Source: an uncultured Flavobacteriales bacterium (GTDB taxonomy: Bacteria > Bacteroidota > Bacteroidia > Flavobacteriales > BACL11). From it: a stretch of 58,829 bases of DNA. A program made the translations under genes and the position numbers. Under the pieces are notes generated by a model. That model saw only the letters and a program-made list of their open reading frames with translations, was not told the origin of the DNA and did not search any database. Below, one piece after another: positions 35,813 through 45,056 of this stretch (position 1 is its first letter; each line of letters starts with the position of its first letter). The stretch is taken from positions 1 to 58,829 of the forward strand of contig CAJQHO010000007.1 in the NCBI GenBank assembly GCA_905478185.1, written 5' to 3'.

Positions 35813-38673
35813 TGAAAAAAATACTCCCTTTTATATTACTGCTTTTTATGGCTTGCCAGAAAGAGCCTAACTCTTTAACAACATATGTAAATCCTTTTAT
35901 TGGTACAGGTGGTCATGGTCATACTTATCCAGGAGCAAGTGCTCCTTTTGGTATGGTACAGCTCAGCCCAGATAGTCGTTTGGAAGGTTGGGATGGTTGT
36001 GGCGGCTATCATTATTCAGATTCTATTATTTATGGTTTTTCGCATACGCACCTTAGTGGAACTGGTGTTTCGGACTATGGCGATATTTTACTAATACCAA
36101 CTACGGGCGAACTGCTTTTAAATAATGGTGCTGCTGGTAATCCTGGATATAGTTCTACATTTTCCCATGAAAATGAAACTGCCACAGCAGGTTTTTATCA
36201 AGTCTTTTTAGAAAATTATAATGTGGATGTTGAACTAACTGCAAGTCAAAGAGCAGGCTTTCATAAATACACTTTCCCTGAAAATGAAGAAGCTCAGGTG
36301 GTACTAGATTTAGAACACAGAGACAGATTGTTGGATTATAAAATTGAATTGGTAGATAGCAATACACTACAAGGTATCCGCTATTCAGACAATTGGGCAA
36401 GAGTGCAAAAAGTGCATTTTTACATGCAATTTTCTAAAAACTTACAAAGTATCACCTTTAATGAAAAGCAATCAGTTGCAGGTATTTCTTTTGGTAAGTT
36501 ACAAAAACCTCTACTGATAAAAGTGGGAATATCAGCAGTAAGTACAGATGGTGCCAAAGCCAATTTACAAGCTGAAATACCACATTGGGATTTTGATAAA
36601 ACAAAAGCAGAAACTACTGATCTTTGGGAAAAGGAACTTAGTAAAATTATAGTGGAAGGAAAATCAGAAGAGCAAAAAGAGATTTTCTATACTGCTTTGT
36701 ATCACTCCTTGCTTAACCCTAATTTATATATAGATGTAGATGGCAATTACAATGGTACTGATTTACAAAAACATCATACTGATGATAAACATTATACTAT
36801 ATTTTCACTTTGGGACACATTTAGAGCGACACATCCACTATTTACCTTGATTCAACAAGATCGAACTAATGAATTTATCCGTACCTTTTTAAGACAATAC
36901 AAAGAAGGAGGTCAATTACCTATTTGGGAATTGGCTGCTAATTATACTGGCTGTATGATTGGTTATCATGCTATACCAGTAATTGCAGATGCCTATATAA
37001 AAGGAATTAGAGATTATGATGCAGATTTAGCTTTAGAAGCTATGGTCCATTCTGCCATGCAAGATGATTTAGGATTAAGTTGGTATAAAGACAATGGATT
37101 TATTGCAGCTTCTGATGAACCAGAATCAGTTTCAAAACATCTAGAATATTCTTATGATGATTGGTGTATTGCACTACTTGCTGACTCTTTAGGAAAAGAA
37201 GAAATTGCAACTACTTTTTATCAGAGAGGTCAGTATTATAAAAATTTATTTGATCCTTCCACTGGATTTTTCAGAGCTAAAAAAAGCCATACTTGGTTTG
37301 CTCCATTTAGGCCTGAGGAAGTAAATTTTAATTATACAGAAGCCAATGCTTGGCAATACTCATTTTTTGTTCCTCAGGATATCAGTGGGCATATAAAAAT
37401 CATGGGTGGAGCAAAAAAATATGAGCAACATTTAGATAATATGTTTAATGCTTCAACTGAAACTTCTGGTAGAGAACAGCCTGATGTTACTGGTCTAATT
37501 GGACAATATGCACACGGAAATGAGCCAAGCCATCATATGGCTTATTTATATAATTATGTAGGGAAGCCACATAAAACACAAAAGATTGTAAGGCAAATTT
37601 TGGATGAACAATATACTCACCTTCCAGATGGATTATCAGGGAATGAGGATTGTGGGCAGATGTCTGCCTGGTATGTCCTGAGTGCAATGGGGTTCTATTC
37701 TGTTACTCCTGGGCTTGATTATTACACCATAGGAACGCCACTATTTGAAAAAGCAACTCTCAATTTAGAAAATGGAAGTGCTTTTACTATTGTAGCCAAT
37801 AATGTTTCTGATGATAACATTTACATCCAATCCGCTACTTTAAATGATAAAATATTTGAGCATAGTTTTATTAAACATTCAGATATTATCAAAGGAGGGA
37901 CCCTATTTTTTGAGATGGGGAGTAGCCCTAGCAGTTGGGCAAGCAAAAGTTTTCCACTATCTTCAATTACAAAAAATGAAATAGTAGCCGTTCCTTACTT
38001 TGAAGCAGAAAGCCAAACATATACCGACAAACTAAGCGTTAAATTAGGATCAGCTGTAGGTGGAGATATTTATTACAGCATTAATGATCAAAATGAAAAA
38101 AAATATGAAAAGCCAATTATTATTACTGCTGATGCTAATATAAGTTGCCGCATTAAAAAAGGAGCAAAATGGAGCAAACAAGTTTCTGCTAATTATTACA
38201 AGACTGACAATACAAAATCTATAAAAATAGAAAGCTTATATGCAAATCAATATGCAGCAGCAGGAGATAAAACACTAATTGACCATTTAAGAGGAGGTGG
38301 GAATTATCGAACTGGGAATTGGCAAGGCTACAGAGAAGATTTAAATGTTACTGTTGATTTAGGAAAAGAAAAAGAAATTTCTACTATTAGCTTAGGCTGT
38401 ATGCAGGATATTAAATCTTGGATTTTCTTTCCTAAAAAAGTAGAGTATTATTCATCTGTTAATGCAGAAGACTTTACCTTTTTAGGAATAATAAACACTA
38501 ATTTTTCGGACAGGTTAGAAGGTAGTTTTATTGATGATTACACTCTAAAACTTCAAAATACTAAAGCACAATATATCAAAGTAAAAGCTACTAATTATGG
38601 TATTTGTCCAGATTGGCATTTAGGGGCAAGAGGTAAAACTTGGCTTTTTGTAGACGAACTAATAATAAAATAA
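35812..38673 (+). CDS. GH92 alpha-mannosidase lipoprotein with C-terminal discoidin-like module
   Basis: This 953-residue calcium-dependent exo-alpha-mannosidase has a lipoprotein signal, MKKILPFILLLFMAC. The GH92 start motif is NPFIGTGGHGHTYPGASAPF, with SHTHLSGTG nearby. The catalytic-site motifs are HGNEPSHHMAYLYNY (general acid Glu) and GNEDCGQMSAWYVLSAMG (acidic base region). After residue ~750 it carries a chitobiase-like beta segment and a discoidin-like domain ending TWLFVDELIIK, similar to the GH20 C-terminus. It should trim alpha-mannoses from high-mannose N-glycans; the linkage cannot be predicted. It is followed by the permease after one base. Confidence 0.93.
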   Translation: MKKILPFILLLFMACQKEPNSLTTYVNPFIGTGGHGHTYPGASAPFGMVQLSPDSRLEGWDGCGGYHYSDSIIYGFSHTHLSGTGVSDYGDILLIPTTGELLLNNGAAGNPGYSSTFSHENETATAGFYQVFLENYNVDVELTASQRAGFHKYTFPENEEAQVVLDLEHRDRLLDYKIELVDSNTLQGIRYSDNWARVQKVHFYMQFSKNLQSITFNEKQSVAGISFGKLQKPLLIKVGISAVSTDGAKANLQAEIPHWDFDKTKAETTDLWEKELSKIIVEGKSEEQKEIFYTALYHSLLNPNLYIDVDGNYNGTDLQKHHTDDKHYTIFSLWDTFRATHPLFTLIQQDRTNEFIRTFLRQYKEGGQLPIWELAANYTGCMIGYHAIPVIADAYIKGIRDYDADLALEAMVHSAMQDDLGLSWYKDNGFIAASDEPESVSKHLEYSYDDWCIALLADSLGKEEIATTFYQRGQYYKNLFDPSTGFFRAKKSHTWFAPFRPEEVNFNYTEANAWQYSFFVPQDISGHIKIMGGAKKYEQHLDNMFNASTETSGREQPDVTGLIGQYAHGNEPSHHMAYLYNYVGKPHKTQKIVRQILDEQYTHLPDGLSGNEDCGQMSAWYVLSAMGFYSVTPGLDYYTIGTPLFEKATLNLENGSAFTIVANNVSDDNIYIQSATLNDKIFEHSFIKHSDIIKGGTLFFEMGSSPSSWASKSFPLSSITKNEIVAVPYFEAESQTYTDKLSVKLGSAVGGDIYYSINDQNEKKYEKPIIITADANISCRIKKGAKWSKQVSANYYKTDNTKSIKIESLYANQYAAAGDKTLIDHLRGGGNYRTGNWQGYREDLNVTVDLGKEKEISTISLGCMQDIKSWIFFPKKVEYYSSVNAEDFTFLGIINTNFSDRLEGSFIDDYTLKLQNTKAQYIKVKATNYGICPDWHLGARGKTWLFVDELIIK

Positions 38674-38674
38674 C

Positions 38675-39976
38675 ATGACTAAAAATAAATACCTATTTCC
38701 TTTTATTGCTCTTACTTCTCTTTTCTTTTTGTGGGGGTTTCTTACAGTATTAGTAGATTTTTTAATTCCCAGATTAAAGGAGATTTTTACCCTTACTTAT
38801 TTTCAAGCTGGGCTCGTGCAATTTGCTTTTTTTATGGCTTATTTTTTACTCTCTATTCCTGCAGGCTTTATCCTTTCCAAAATTGGTTATAAAAAAGGAA
38901 TTATTTTAGGATTACTCACCATGGCTTTGGGATGTTTCTTATTCTATCCTGCAGCTGAGTTTCGAACGTTTAGCATTTTTTTGATGGCTTATTTTATTTT
39001 AGCTGGAGGTATGACTATTTTACAAGTGGCTGCCAATCCTTTTGTAGCGGTATTAGGTGATAAGAAAGGAGCATCAAGCCGACTTAATTTAGCGCAAGCA
39101 TTTAACTCCTTAGGGACAGCTATTGCCCCAGCAATTGGAGCTACCTTTTTATTAAGTGATACTATAAAAACTACTGCTGAAATAGATATTTTAAGTGAAA
39201 TTGAAAAGTCCGCTTATTATATTGCAGAGGCAGTTGCTGTGCAAACACCATTTGTTTTATTATCTGCCTGTATTGTCGTTTTGGCTGTAATTTTTGCATT
39301 TGTAAAATTGCCTTCTATTATTAAAACGGTAAGTAATAGTGGTTATAGGGAGGTGCTCAAAAACAAAGTGTTGATGATGGGTGCATTTGCAATTTTGGTT
39401 TATGTGGGAGCGGAAGTGGCAATTGGTAGTTATTTGGTAAATTACTTTATCGACATGGATATGCACTTAATTATACAAAGCACTCCATGGATGAATAATA
39501 TTGCCATAAATATTCTAAATACTGATTTGGTAAGTTTAGATAAAAGAGCAATAGTTGGAGCTTTTGTTACTTTTTATTGGAGCGGTGCCATGATAGGAAG
39601 ATTTGTTGGTGCTTATTTAACCAGTAAAAATAATCCATCAAAAGTTTTAAGGTTTTTTGCAATAGGAGCACTTTTATTCATTGTTATTTCCATGAATACT
39701 GTTGGGGTCATATCTATGTGGAGCATATTGGCTGTTGGACTTTTTAACTCAATAATGTTTCCAACTATCTTCACTTTATCTATTCAGGATATAGACGAGT
39801 TAAAACCACAAGCTTCAGGGATACTATGCACTATGATTGTAGGTGGGGCAATTATTCCACCTCTTTACGGGTTTATAACAGATTTATCTGGATTTAAAAC
39901 AGCTATGATATTACTTTTAGCTTGTTATGGATATATCTATTATTTTGCCAAATCTACTTCAAAGAATTTAGCATAA
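38675..39976 (+). CDS. Sugar MFS transporter (FucP/GluP/NagP type)
   Basis: This 433-residue, twelve-helix inner-membrane symporter belongs to the fucose/glucose-galactose permease branch. It has the motifs FFLWGFLTVLVDFLIPRLKE, QVAANPFVAVLGDKKGASSR with NLAQAFNSLGTAIAP, and a MFPTIFTLSIQDI segment in the C-terminal half. Mannose or GlcNAc released by the surrounding glycosidases is the logical substrate. It lies between two GH92 genes with spacings of 1 and -1 bases. No SusC/SusD pair is in the operon, so uptake across the outer membrane is not explained locally. Confidence 0.88.
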   Translation: MTKNKYLFPFIALTSLFFLWGFLTVLVDFLIPRLKEIFTLTYFQAGLVQFAFFMAYFLLSIPAGFILSKIGYKKGIILGLLTMALGCFLFYPAAEFRTFSIFLMAYFILAGGMTILQVAANPFVAVLGDKKGASSRLNLAQAFNSLGTAIAPAIGATFLLSDTIKTTAEIDILSEIEKSAYYIAEAVAVQTPFVLLSACIVVLAVIFAFVKLPSIIKTVSNSGYREVLKNKVLMMGAFAILVYVGAEVAIGSYLVNYFIDMDMHLIIQSTPWMNNIAINILNTDLVSLDKRAIVGAFVTFYWSGAMIGRFVGAYLTSKNNPSKVLRFFAIGALLFIVISMNTVGVISMWSILAVGLFNSIMFPTIFTLSIQDIDELKPQASGILCTMIVGGAIIPPLYGFITDLSGFKTAMILLLACYGYIYYFAKSTSKNLA

Positions 39977-42240
39977 TGAGAAATTATTTTTATAGTTTAC
40001 TAATAGTTCTTATTGCTTGTAGTCCTGAGCAAAAAGATACGGCAAAAAATTATTTACAATATGTAAATCCAATGGTTGGGACTAAGAATATGGGGCATAC
40101 TTTCCCTGGAGCTACCACTCCTTTCGGCATGGTTCAACTCTCTCCTACTACTAATATTCAACCCCTTTTTAAAGACGGAAAATATAATAAAGAAACTTAC
40201 AAATATTGTAGTGGATATCAATTTGAAGATACTTTAATTTATGGTTTTGCTCACACTCATTTTTCTGGGACAGGACATTCGGATTTAGGAGATTTTTTGT
40301 TGATGCCAACTGTTGGCACATTACAATCAAACAATATTCAATCTACATTTTCACATGAAAAAGAAAAGGAAGAAGCAGGATATTATTCAGTATATTTAGA
40401 AAGGTACAATATTCAAGCAGAACTTACTTCTTCTGATAGAGTTGGGTTTCATAAATACACTTTCCCCAAAACAGACTCTGCTCATTTCATTCTGAATTTA
40501 GATTACAATATCTATAATTTTGAGGGTAAAAATGTATGGACCTCCATAAGAGTGGAAAATGATTCTACAATTACAGGCTTTAGGCAAACAACAGGTTGGG
40601 CCAGAAATAAAACCATCTATTTCGCCATGAAATTCTCAAAAGCATTTACGTCTTACGGACATGAAAAAAGAGATAATACTACTTACAATGGTTTTTACAG
40701 AAGATTTAACGAAAAGGAAAATTTCCCGGAAATGGCAGGTAAAAATATAACTGCTTATTTCAATTTTGAAACAGATAATAAGGAAGATGTAAAAGTAAAA
40801 TTTGCTCTTTCTTCTGTAAGTACAAATGGAGCACTACTAAACATGGAAACTGAAGTGCCGCATTGGAATTTTGAAAAAACAAAAGAAGAAACACAAGGGA
40901 AATGGAACAAAGAACTATCCAAAATTGAAATAGAAAACATAACGGAAGAAGATGCAGAAACTTTTTATACAGCACTTTATCATACCATGTTAGGACCTAT
41001 TGTTTATGAAGATGTAGATGGGAAATATAAAGGATTAGATAAAAATATTTACACTTCTGATGGATTTACCAACTACACTATTTTCTCACTTTGGGATACT
41101 TACAGAGCGCTTCATCCTTTATTCAATATTATCCAGACAGAAAGAAATAATGACATGATAAAATCTATGTTAGCACACCAGAAACAATCTGTGCATGGGA
41201 TGTTACCTATTTGGAGTCATTATGCTAATGAAAATTGGTGTATGATTGGTTATCATGCAACTTCTGTAATAGCAGATGCAATTGCTAAAAATGTAGGAGA
41301 TTTCAGTAAAACAGATGCTTTGAATGCTTGTATTTCTACTTCCAATGTGTCTTATTTTGATGGGATTGAAAGTTACATAGAAAAAGGATTTGTTCCTGAA
41401 GATGTGAGTGGTTCTTCTGTTTCTAAAACTTTGGAATTTGCATATAACGATTGGTGTATTGCTCAAGTTTCTGACGAATTGAATGATGTAAATACTACTA
41501 AGGAATACCTAAAAAGATCAGAAAGTTACAGAAATGTATACGATAGTAAAATTGGGTTTATGCGACCAAAACTCAATGATGGAAATTGGAAAACACCTTT
41601 TGATCCTATGGATACGCACGGACAAGGATTTATTGAGGGAAATGCATGGAATTACGGTTTGTATGTCCCTCATCAAATTGATACTATGATTGAGATGATG
41701 GGAGGAAAAGATAGATTCTCTTTAAAACTAGATTCTCTTTTCGAGATAGAAATTGAAGAAAAATATATTGCAAATACAGAAGATATTACTAGAGATGGAA
41801 TTATAGGAAATTATGTGCACGGAAACGAACCTGGGCATCACATTCCTTACCTTTACAATTGGACAAATGATAGTTGGAAAACTCAAGAAAGAGTAAGAAT
41901 AATACTGAAAACTATGTACGGAAATAAGGAAAACGGACTCTGTGGAAATGATGATGCTGGGCAAATGTCAGCATGGTATATATTTAGTTCTTTAGGGTTT
42001 TATCCTGTTTGCCCAGGAAGTGATGAATATGCAATTGGAAGCCCAATGATTAAACATGGTAAAATAAATTTAGAAAATGGGAATGTCTTTGAAATTGAAA
42101 CTATTAATCAGAAGGAAGAAAATGTGTTTGTGGAAAAGATAGAACTAAACGGAGAAGTATTAAATAGAAACACCCTCTTTCATCATGAAATAAGTAATGG
42201 AGGTAAAATCACTTTTTACATGAGTAATACTCCCAAATAA
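39976..42240 (+). CDS. Second GH92 alpha-mannosidase lipoprotein
   Basis: This protein of about 754 residues starts at the ATG at 39976, which overlaps the permease stop (TAATG). The lipoprotein signal is MRNYFYSLLIVLIAC. GH92 motifs are NPMVGTKNMGHTFPGATTPF, HTHFSGTGHSDLGDF, HGNEPGHHIPYLYNW and GNDDAGQMSAWYIFSSLG. It lacks the C-terminal discoidin-like module of its partner and has divergent loops, so the two GH92s probably differ in linkage preference. The IYD-like gene starts one base after the stop. Confidence 0.93.
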   Translation: MRNYFYSLLIVLIACSPEQKDTAKNYLQYVNPMVGTKNMGHTFPGATTPFGMVQLSPTTNIQPLFKDGKYNKETYKYCSGYQFEDTLIYGFAHTHFSGTGHSDLGDFLLMPTVGTLQSNNIQSTFSHEKEKEEAGYYSVYLERYNIQAELTSSDRVGFHKYTFPKTDSAHFILNLDYNIYNFEGKNVWTSIRVENDSTITGFRQTTGWARNKTIYFAMKFSKAFTSYGHEKRDNTTYNGFYRRFNEKENFPEMAGKNITAYFNFETDNKEDVKVKFALSSVSTNGALLNMETEVPHWNFEKTKEETQGKWNKELSKIEIENITEEDAETFYTALYHTMLGPIVYEDVDGKYKGLDKNIYTSDGFTNYTIFSLWDTYRALHPLFNIIQTERNNDMIKSMLAHQKQSVHGMLPIWSHYANENWCMIGYHATSVIADAIAKNVGDFSKTDALNACISTSNVSYFDGIESYIEKGFVPEDVSGSSVSKTLEFAYNDWCIAQVSDELNDVNTTKEYLKRSESYRNVYDSKIGFMRPKLNDGNWKTPFDPMDTHGQGFIEGNAWNYGLYVPHQIDTMIEMMGGKDRFSLKLDSLFEIEIEEKYIANTEDITRDGIIGNYVHGNEPGHHIPYLYNWTNDSWKTQERVRIILKTMYGNKENGLCGNDDAGQMSAWYIFSSLGFYPVCPGSDEYAIGSPMIKHGKINLENGNVFEIETINQKEENVFVEKIELNGEVLNRNTLFHHEISNGGKITFYMSNTPK

Positions 42241-42241
42241 T

Positions 42242-42907
42242 ATGAAAAAAGAAGAGTTCATCCCATTAGAAAGCCAAAAACTTTCGGAAAAAGAAGTGAT
42301 AGCTAAAAGTGAAAACTACTACAAAAAAATAAGCAAGAGAAGATCTGTTCGTGATTTTTCGGACAAAGAAATTCCAAGAGAAGTAATAGAAAGTATACTG
42401 AAAGCAGCAGGAAGTGCTCCTTCTGGGGCCAACAAACAACCCTGGACTTTTTGTGTAATTAGTAATACAGAACTAAAATCGGAAATTAGAAAACTAGCTG
42501 AAATAGAAGAATATGAAAACTACCATGGTAGAATGTCCGATAGTTGGAAAGAAGATTTAGAACATTTAGGAACTGACCACATAAAAGAGTTTTTGGAAAT
42601 TGCTCCCTACCTAATAGTAGTGTTCAAAAAAGTGTACGATTTGGATGAAGAAGGAGGGAAATTACAAAACTATTATGTAAACGAATCGGTAGGGATAGCT
42701 TGTGGGTTTTTAATTACTGCTATACATCAGTCCGGATTAGTTACTCTAACCCATACGCCAAGTCCTATGAAGTTTTTGCAAACTGCTTTGGGAAGACCCA
42801 AAAACGAAAAGGCCTTTTTATTACTTCCAGTTGGTTATCCTGCTACCGATTGTAAAGTGCCTGATATAGAAAAAAAGAGTTTAGAAGAAATTAGTTTTTG
42901 GTTTTAA
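42242..42907 (+). CDS. Iodotyrosine deiodinase-like flavin nitroreductase
   Basis: This 221-residue FMN nitroreductase-fold protein matches the IYD branch rather than general nitroreductases. The FMN-binding KRRSVRDFSDKEIP and AGSAPSGANKQPWTF are present. The substrate lid has EYENYHGRM and DHIKEFLEIAP; Glu, Tyr and Lys here align with human IYD Glu157, Tyr161 and Lys182, which hold the halotyrosine zwitterion (alignment from memory). LVTLTHTPSP and LLLPVGYPATDCKVPD complete the family pattern. The predicted reaction is reductive dehalogenation of iodo- or bromotyrosine. It is the last gene of the N-glycan operon, 1 base after GH92. Confidence 0.85.
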   Translation: MKKEEFIPLESQKLSEKEVIAKSENYYKKISKRRSVRDFSDKEIPREVIESILKAAGSAPSGANKQPWTFCVISNTELKSEIRKLAEIEEYENYHGRMSDSWKEDLEHLGTDHIKEFLEIAPYLIVVFKKVYDLDEEGGKLQNYYVNESVGIACGFLITAIHQSGLVTLTHTPSPMKFLQTALGRPKNEKAFLLLPVGYPATDCKVPDIEKKSLEEISFWF

Positions 42908-42912
42908 GCAAT

Positions 42913-45036
42913 TTACTCAACAACTATCTTTCTTACAGTATTTCCTTTTTCTGTAACTATCTTTAAAAAGTATATTCCTTTTGTTTTTATATCAATTTCT
43001 GATGTTTTATTTACAGAGATTAATTTCCCGTCAATAGCATACAAGTTAATTTGAGAAATCTCCAAATCACTTTTTACAGTAACTTTCCCTGCAGTTGGAT
43101 TTGGGAAAACTGAAAGCTGAACATCAATAAACTCATCAATAGCATTTGGAATTCCTAATTCACCCCATCTTTCTTCAAATTCTTGCAGATAGATATTAGC
43201 AATTGTTGCATCATGAATTATCAATGTATTTTCATCAGAATTATTTTCAGCATTTGAACTCCAATTATGAGACCCTGTTAAAACTGTAGGATTAGATCCT
43301 GATACATTTGCATCAGCAATAGCATATTTATGATGGAATGAATTAGAAACCCCCATATGGGTTCTTACATTTACTCCATTTGTTTGTAAGTTTGAGAACT
43401 CACTTCCAGTAATATTTTCTTGCTCAATAATACCTCTAATATTCACTCCAAAAGATGCATTTTTATCAATCACAGATTGAGCTAAATCATCTCTTGTAAA
43501 ACTCAACAATCCAAATTCAAGTGAATAATCTACACTTTCAATTACTTCATTTATTTTTGAAGTTGTTTGATCTGAGGGAGAAAAATACACTTCAACATCA
43601 GAACCCCCAACAATAAATTTATGTGGTGTGTTGTCTAATTTATTAGCACCAAAAGTACCAGCCCACATTTCTTCAAACTCTAATGTATAGGCTTTTGCTA
43701 TTGCCTCATCCTGAATAAAAATTAGATTATTATAATCATTAAAAAGATTAGAAGGATTAGTCCAATTTGTTGAGCCGCCCATCACCCAAGAATTATTTGT
43801 AGTATTAGCATCTACAATTATAAATTTATTATGCATGATGCCTGCCAATGAAGGATCACGATACACAATAGGAATATTTGGGTCCAAACTACTTAACATT
43901 ATATTTGTAACATCATCATCCGCAATATATCTCACTACAACTCCTCTATTATAAGCGTCATTGATGCCAGTAGCAATAGTGGCATCTGAGGCATTATATA
44001 CACAAACATCCAATGTGTTTTGTGCCAAATCCATATATGCTTTAATGGTATCATTAAAATAAGTTGTAATGTTTTGGGCATCAACTCCTGTTGAAAAACT
44101 TACATCCACAGAATGATTAAAATAAGGCCGTATAATTCCACTAGAATTAGAAGCGGTTGAATATAATCCAACTGTTGAGAAGGCTGTATCACTACCACTT
44201 ACCGAATAGCACTCTACATGATAAAAAGTTGCAGGCGTTAGTCCTGTAATACTTATATTATGTGTAGATGTATTACCTCCATTGTTAATAACATTCGTAA
44301 AAGCTGGAGTTATCCCAAAATTACAATTTGTTGAAGCAGAATCAGAAACTGTCCAATTTAAATCAAAGCTTGTAGTAGTAATATTTGATTGAGTAACAGA
44401 AGAAGTAAATAATAATGCTCCAGTTGGAATAATATCAGCACTGTCTCTTGGTAAAATCTGATACCCATCATTTGCCGGAACCATAAATGTATATTGAGAG
44501 CATATGCCAATCAGCGTAACTGCTCCCATAGGAATCATTGAATTCTCCAATGGACTACCAGCTTTAATGTAAATTTTACCTGTTTCTCCATTTGATTCAA
44601 AATCATGAGTTCCAACAATAAATAAAGATCCTCCACTATTAAAAATAACATTATCTATCTGTATTAATTCTGACTCTGTATCTTCTCCTATTTGCAAAGG
44701 TGTTATCAATTGAGGTAAAACAGGGTTTGATGATGAATTAATTGAATTTGAATTAACAGGCTGCATTTCCATCAAACCATTATAATCAACTAAAACACCA
44801 GTTACTGTGACCTCATCGCCTCTTAAAACAGATCCCATTACACCAGGGTCATAAATTGCCATACCAGCAGTAGCATCTTCAATATATCTAATTGGGCCTA
44901 ATTCATCTCCATTAGTTGCTGTTCCTGTAATAGTTACAGTTGCACCAACTCCTTGAGCTCTTGCAGTTGCAATATCTTGTGCAAATCCTATTATACTTAG
45001 TAAAGTTGCAAAAATAAATGTTGTTGTCTTTTTCAT
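42913..45036 (-). CDS. Secreted phospholipase D-like protein with OB-type N-domain and T9SS tail
   Basis: This 707-residue secreted protein has a signal (MKKTTTFIFATLLSIIGFAQ). An OB-fold-like domain (about 20-200, as in DUF5689 proteins and nuclease-associated modules) is followed by a fibronectin-like domain (about 205-290). Two PLD domains carry HKD motifs, HNKFIIVDA and HHKYAIADA, each followed by a GSTNWT or GSHNWS loop. The tail is a T9SS type A domain (VFPNPTAGKVTV). PLD-family enzymes cleave phosphodiesters in lipids or nucleic acids. The OB-like domain and the TonB receptor next door favour extracellular nucleic acid, but this is inference. It is convergent with the N-glycan operon, only 5 bases apart. 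Confidence 0.85.
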   Translation of the reverse strand: MKKTTTFIFATLLSIIGFAQDIATARAQGVGATVTITGTATNGDELGPIRYIEDATAGMAIYDPGVMGSVLRGDEVTVTGVLVDYNGLMEMQPVNSNSINSSSNPVLPQLITPLQIGEDTESELIQIDNVIFNSGGSLFIVGTHDFESNGETGKIYIKAGSPLENSMIPMGAVTLIGICSQYTFMVPANDGYQILPRDSADIIPTGALLFTSSVTQSNITTTSFDLNWTVSDSASTNCNFGITPAFTNVINNGGNTSTHNISITGLTPATFYHVECYSVSGSDTAFSTVGLYSTASNSSGIIRPYFNHSVDVSFSTGVDAQNITTYFNDTIKAYMDLAQNTLDVCVYNASDATIATGINDAYNRGVVVRYIADDDVTNIMLSSLDPNIPIVYRDPSLAGIMHNKFIIVDANTTNNSWVMGGSTNWTNPSNLFNDYNNLIFIQDEAIAKAYTLEFEEMWAGTFGANKLDNTPHKFIVGGSDVEVYFSPSDQTTSKINEVIESVDYSLEFGLLSFTRDDLAQSVIDKNASFGVNIRGIIEQENITGSEFSNLQTNGVNVRTHMGVSNSFHHKYAIADANVSGSNPTVLTGSHNWSSNAENNSDENTLIIHDATIANIYLQEFEERWGELGIPNAIDEFIDVQLSVFPNPTAGKVTVKSDLEISQINLYAIDGKLISVNKTSEIDIKTKGIYFLKIVTEKGNTVRKIVVE

Positions 45037-45056
45037 TTTATTGATATTTTAATTAG

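Noticed and set aside
42242..42907. Generic nitroreductase (nitroaromatic or quinone reductase) call
   Set aside because: The lid carrying Glu-x3-Tyr and Lys, and the C-terminal VGYP...VPD pattern, fit the iodotyrosine deiodinase branch better.
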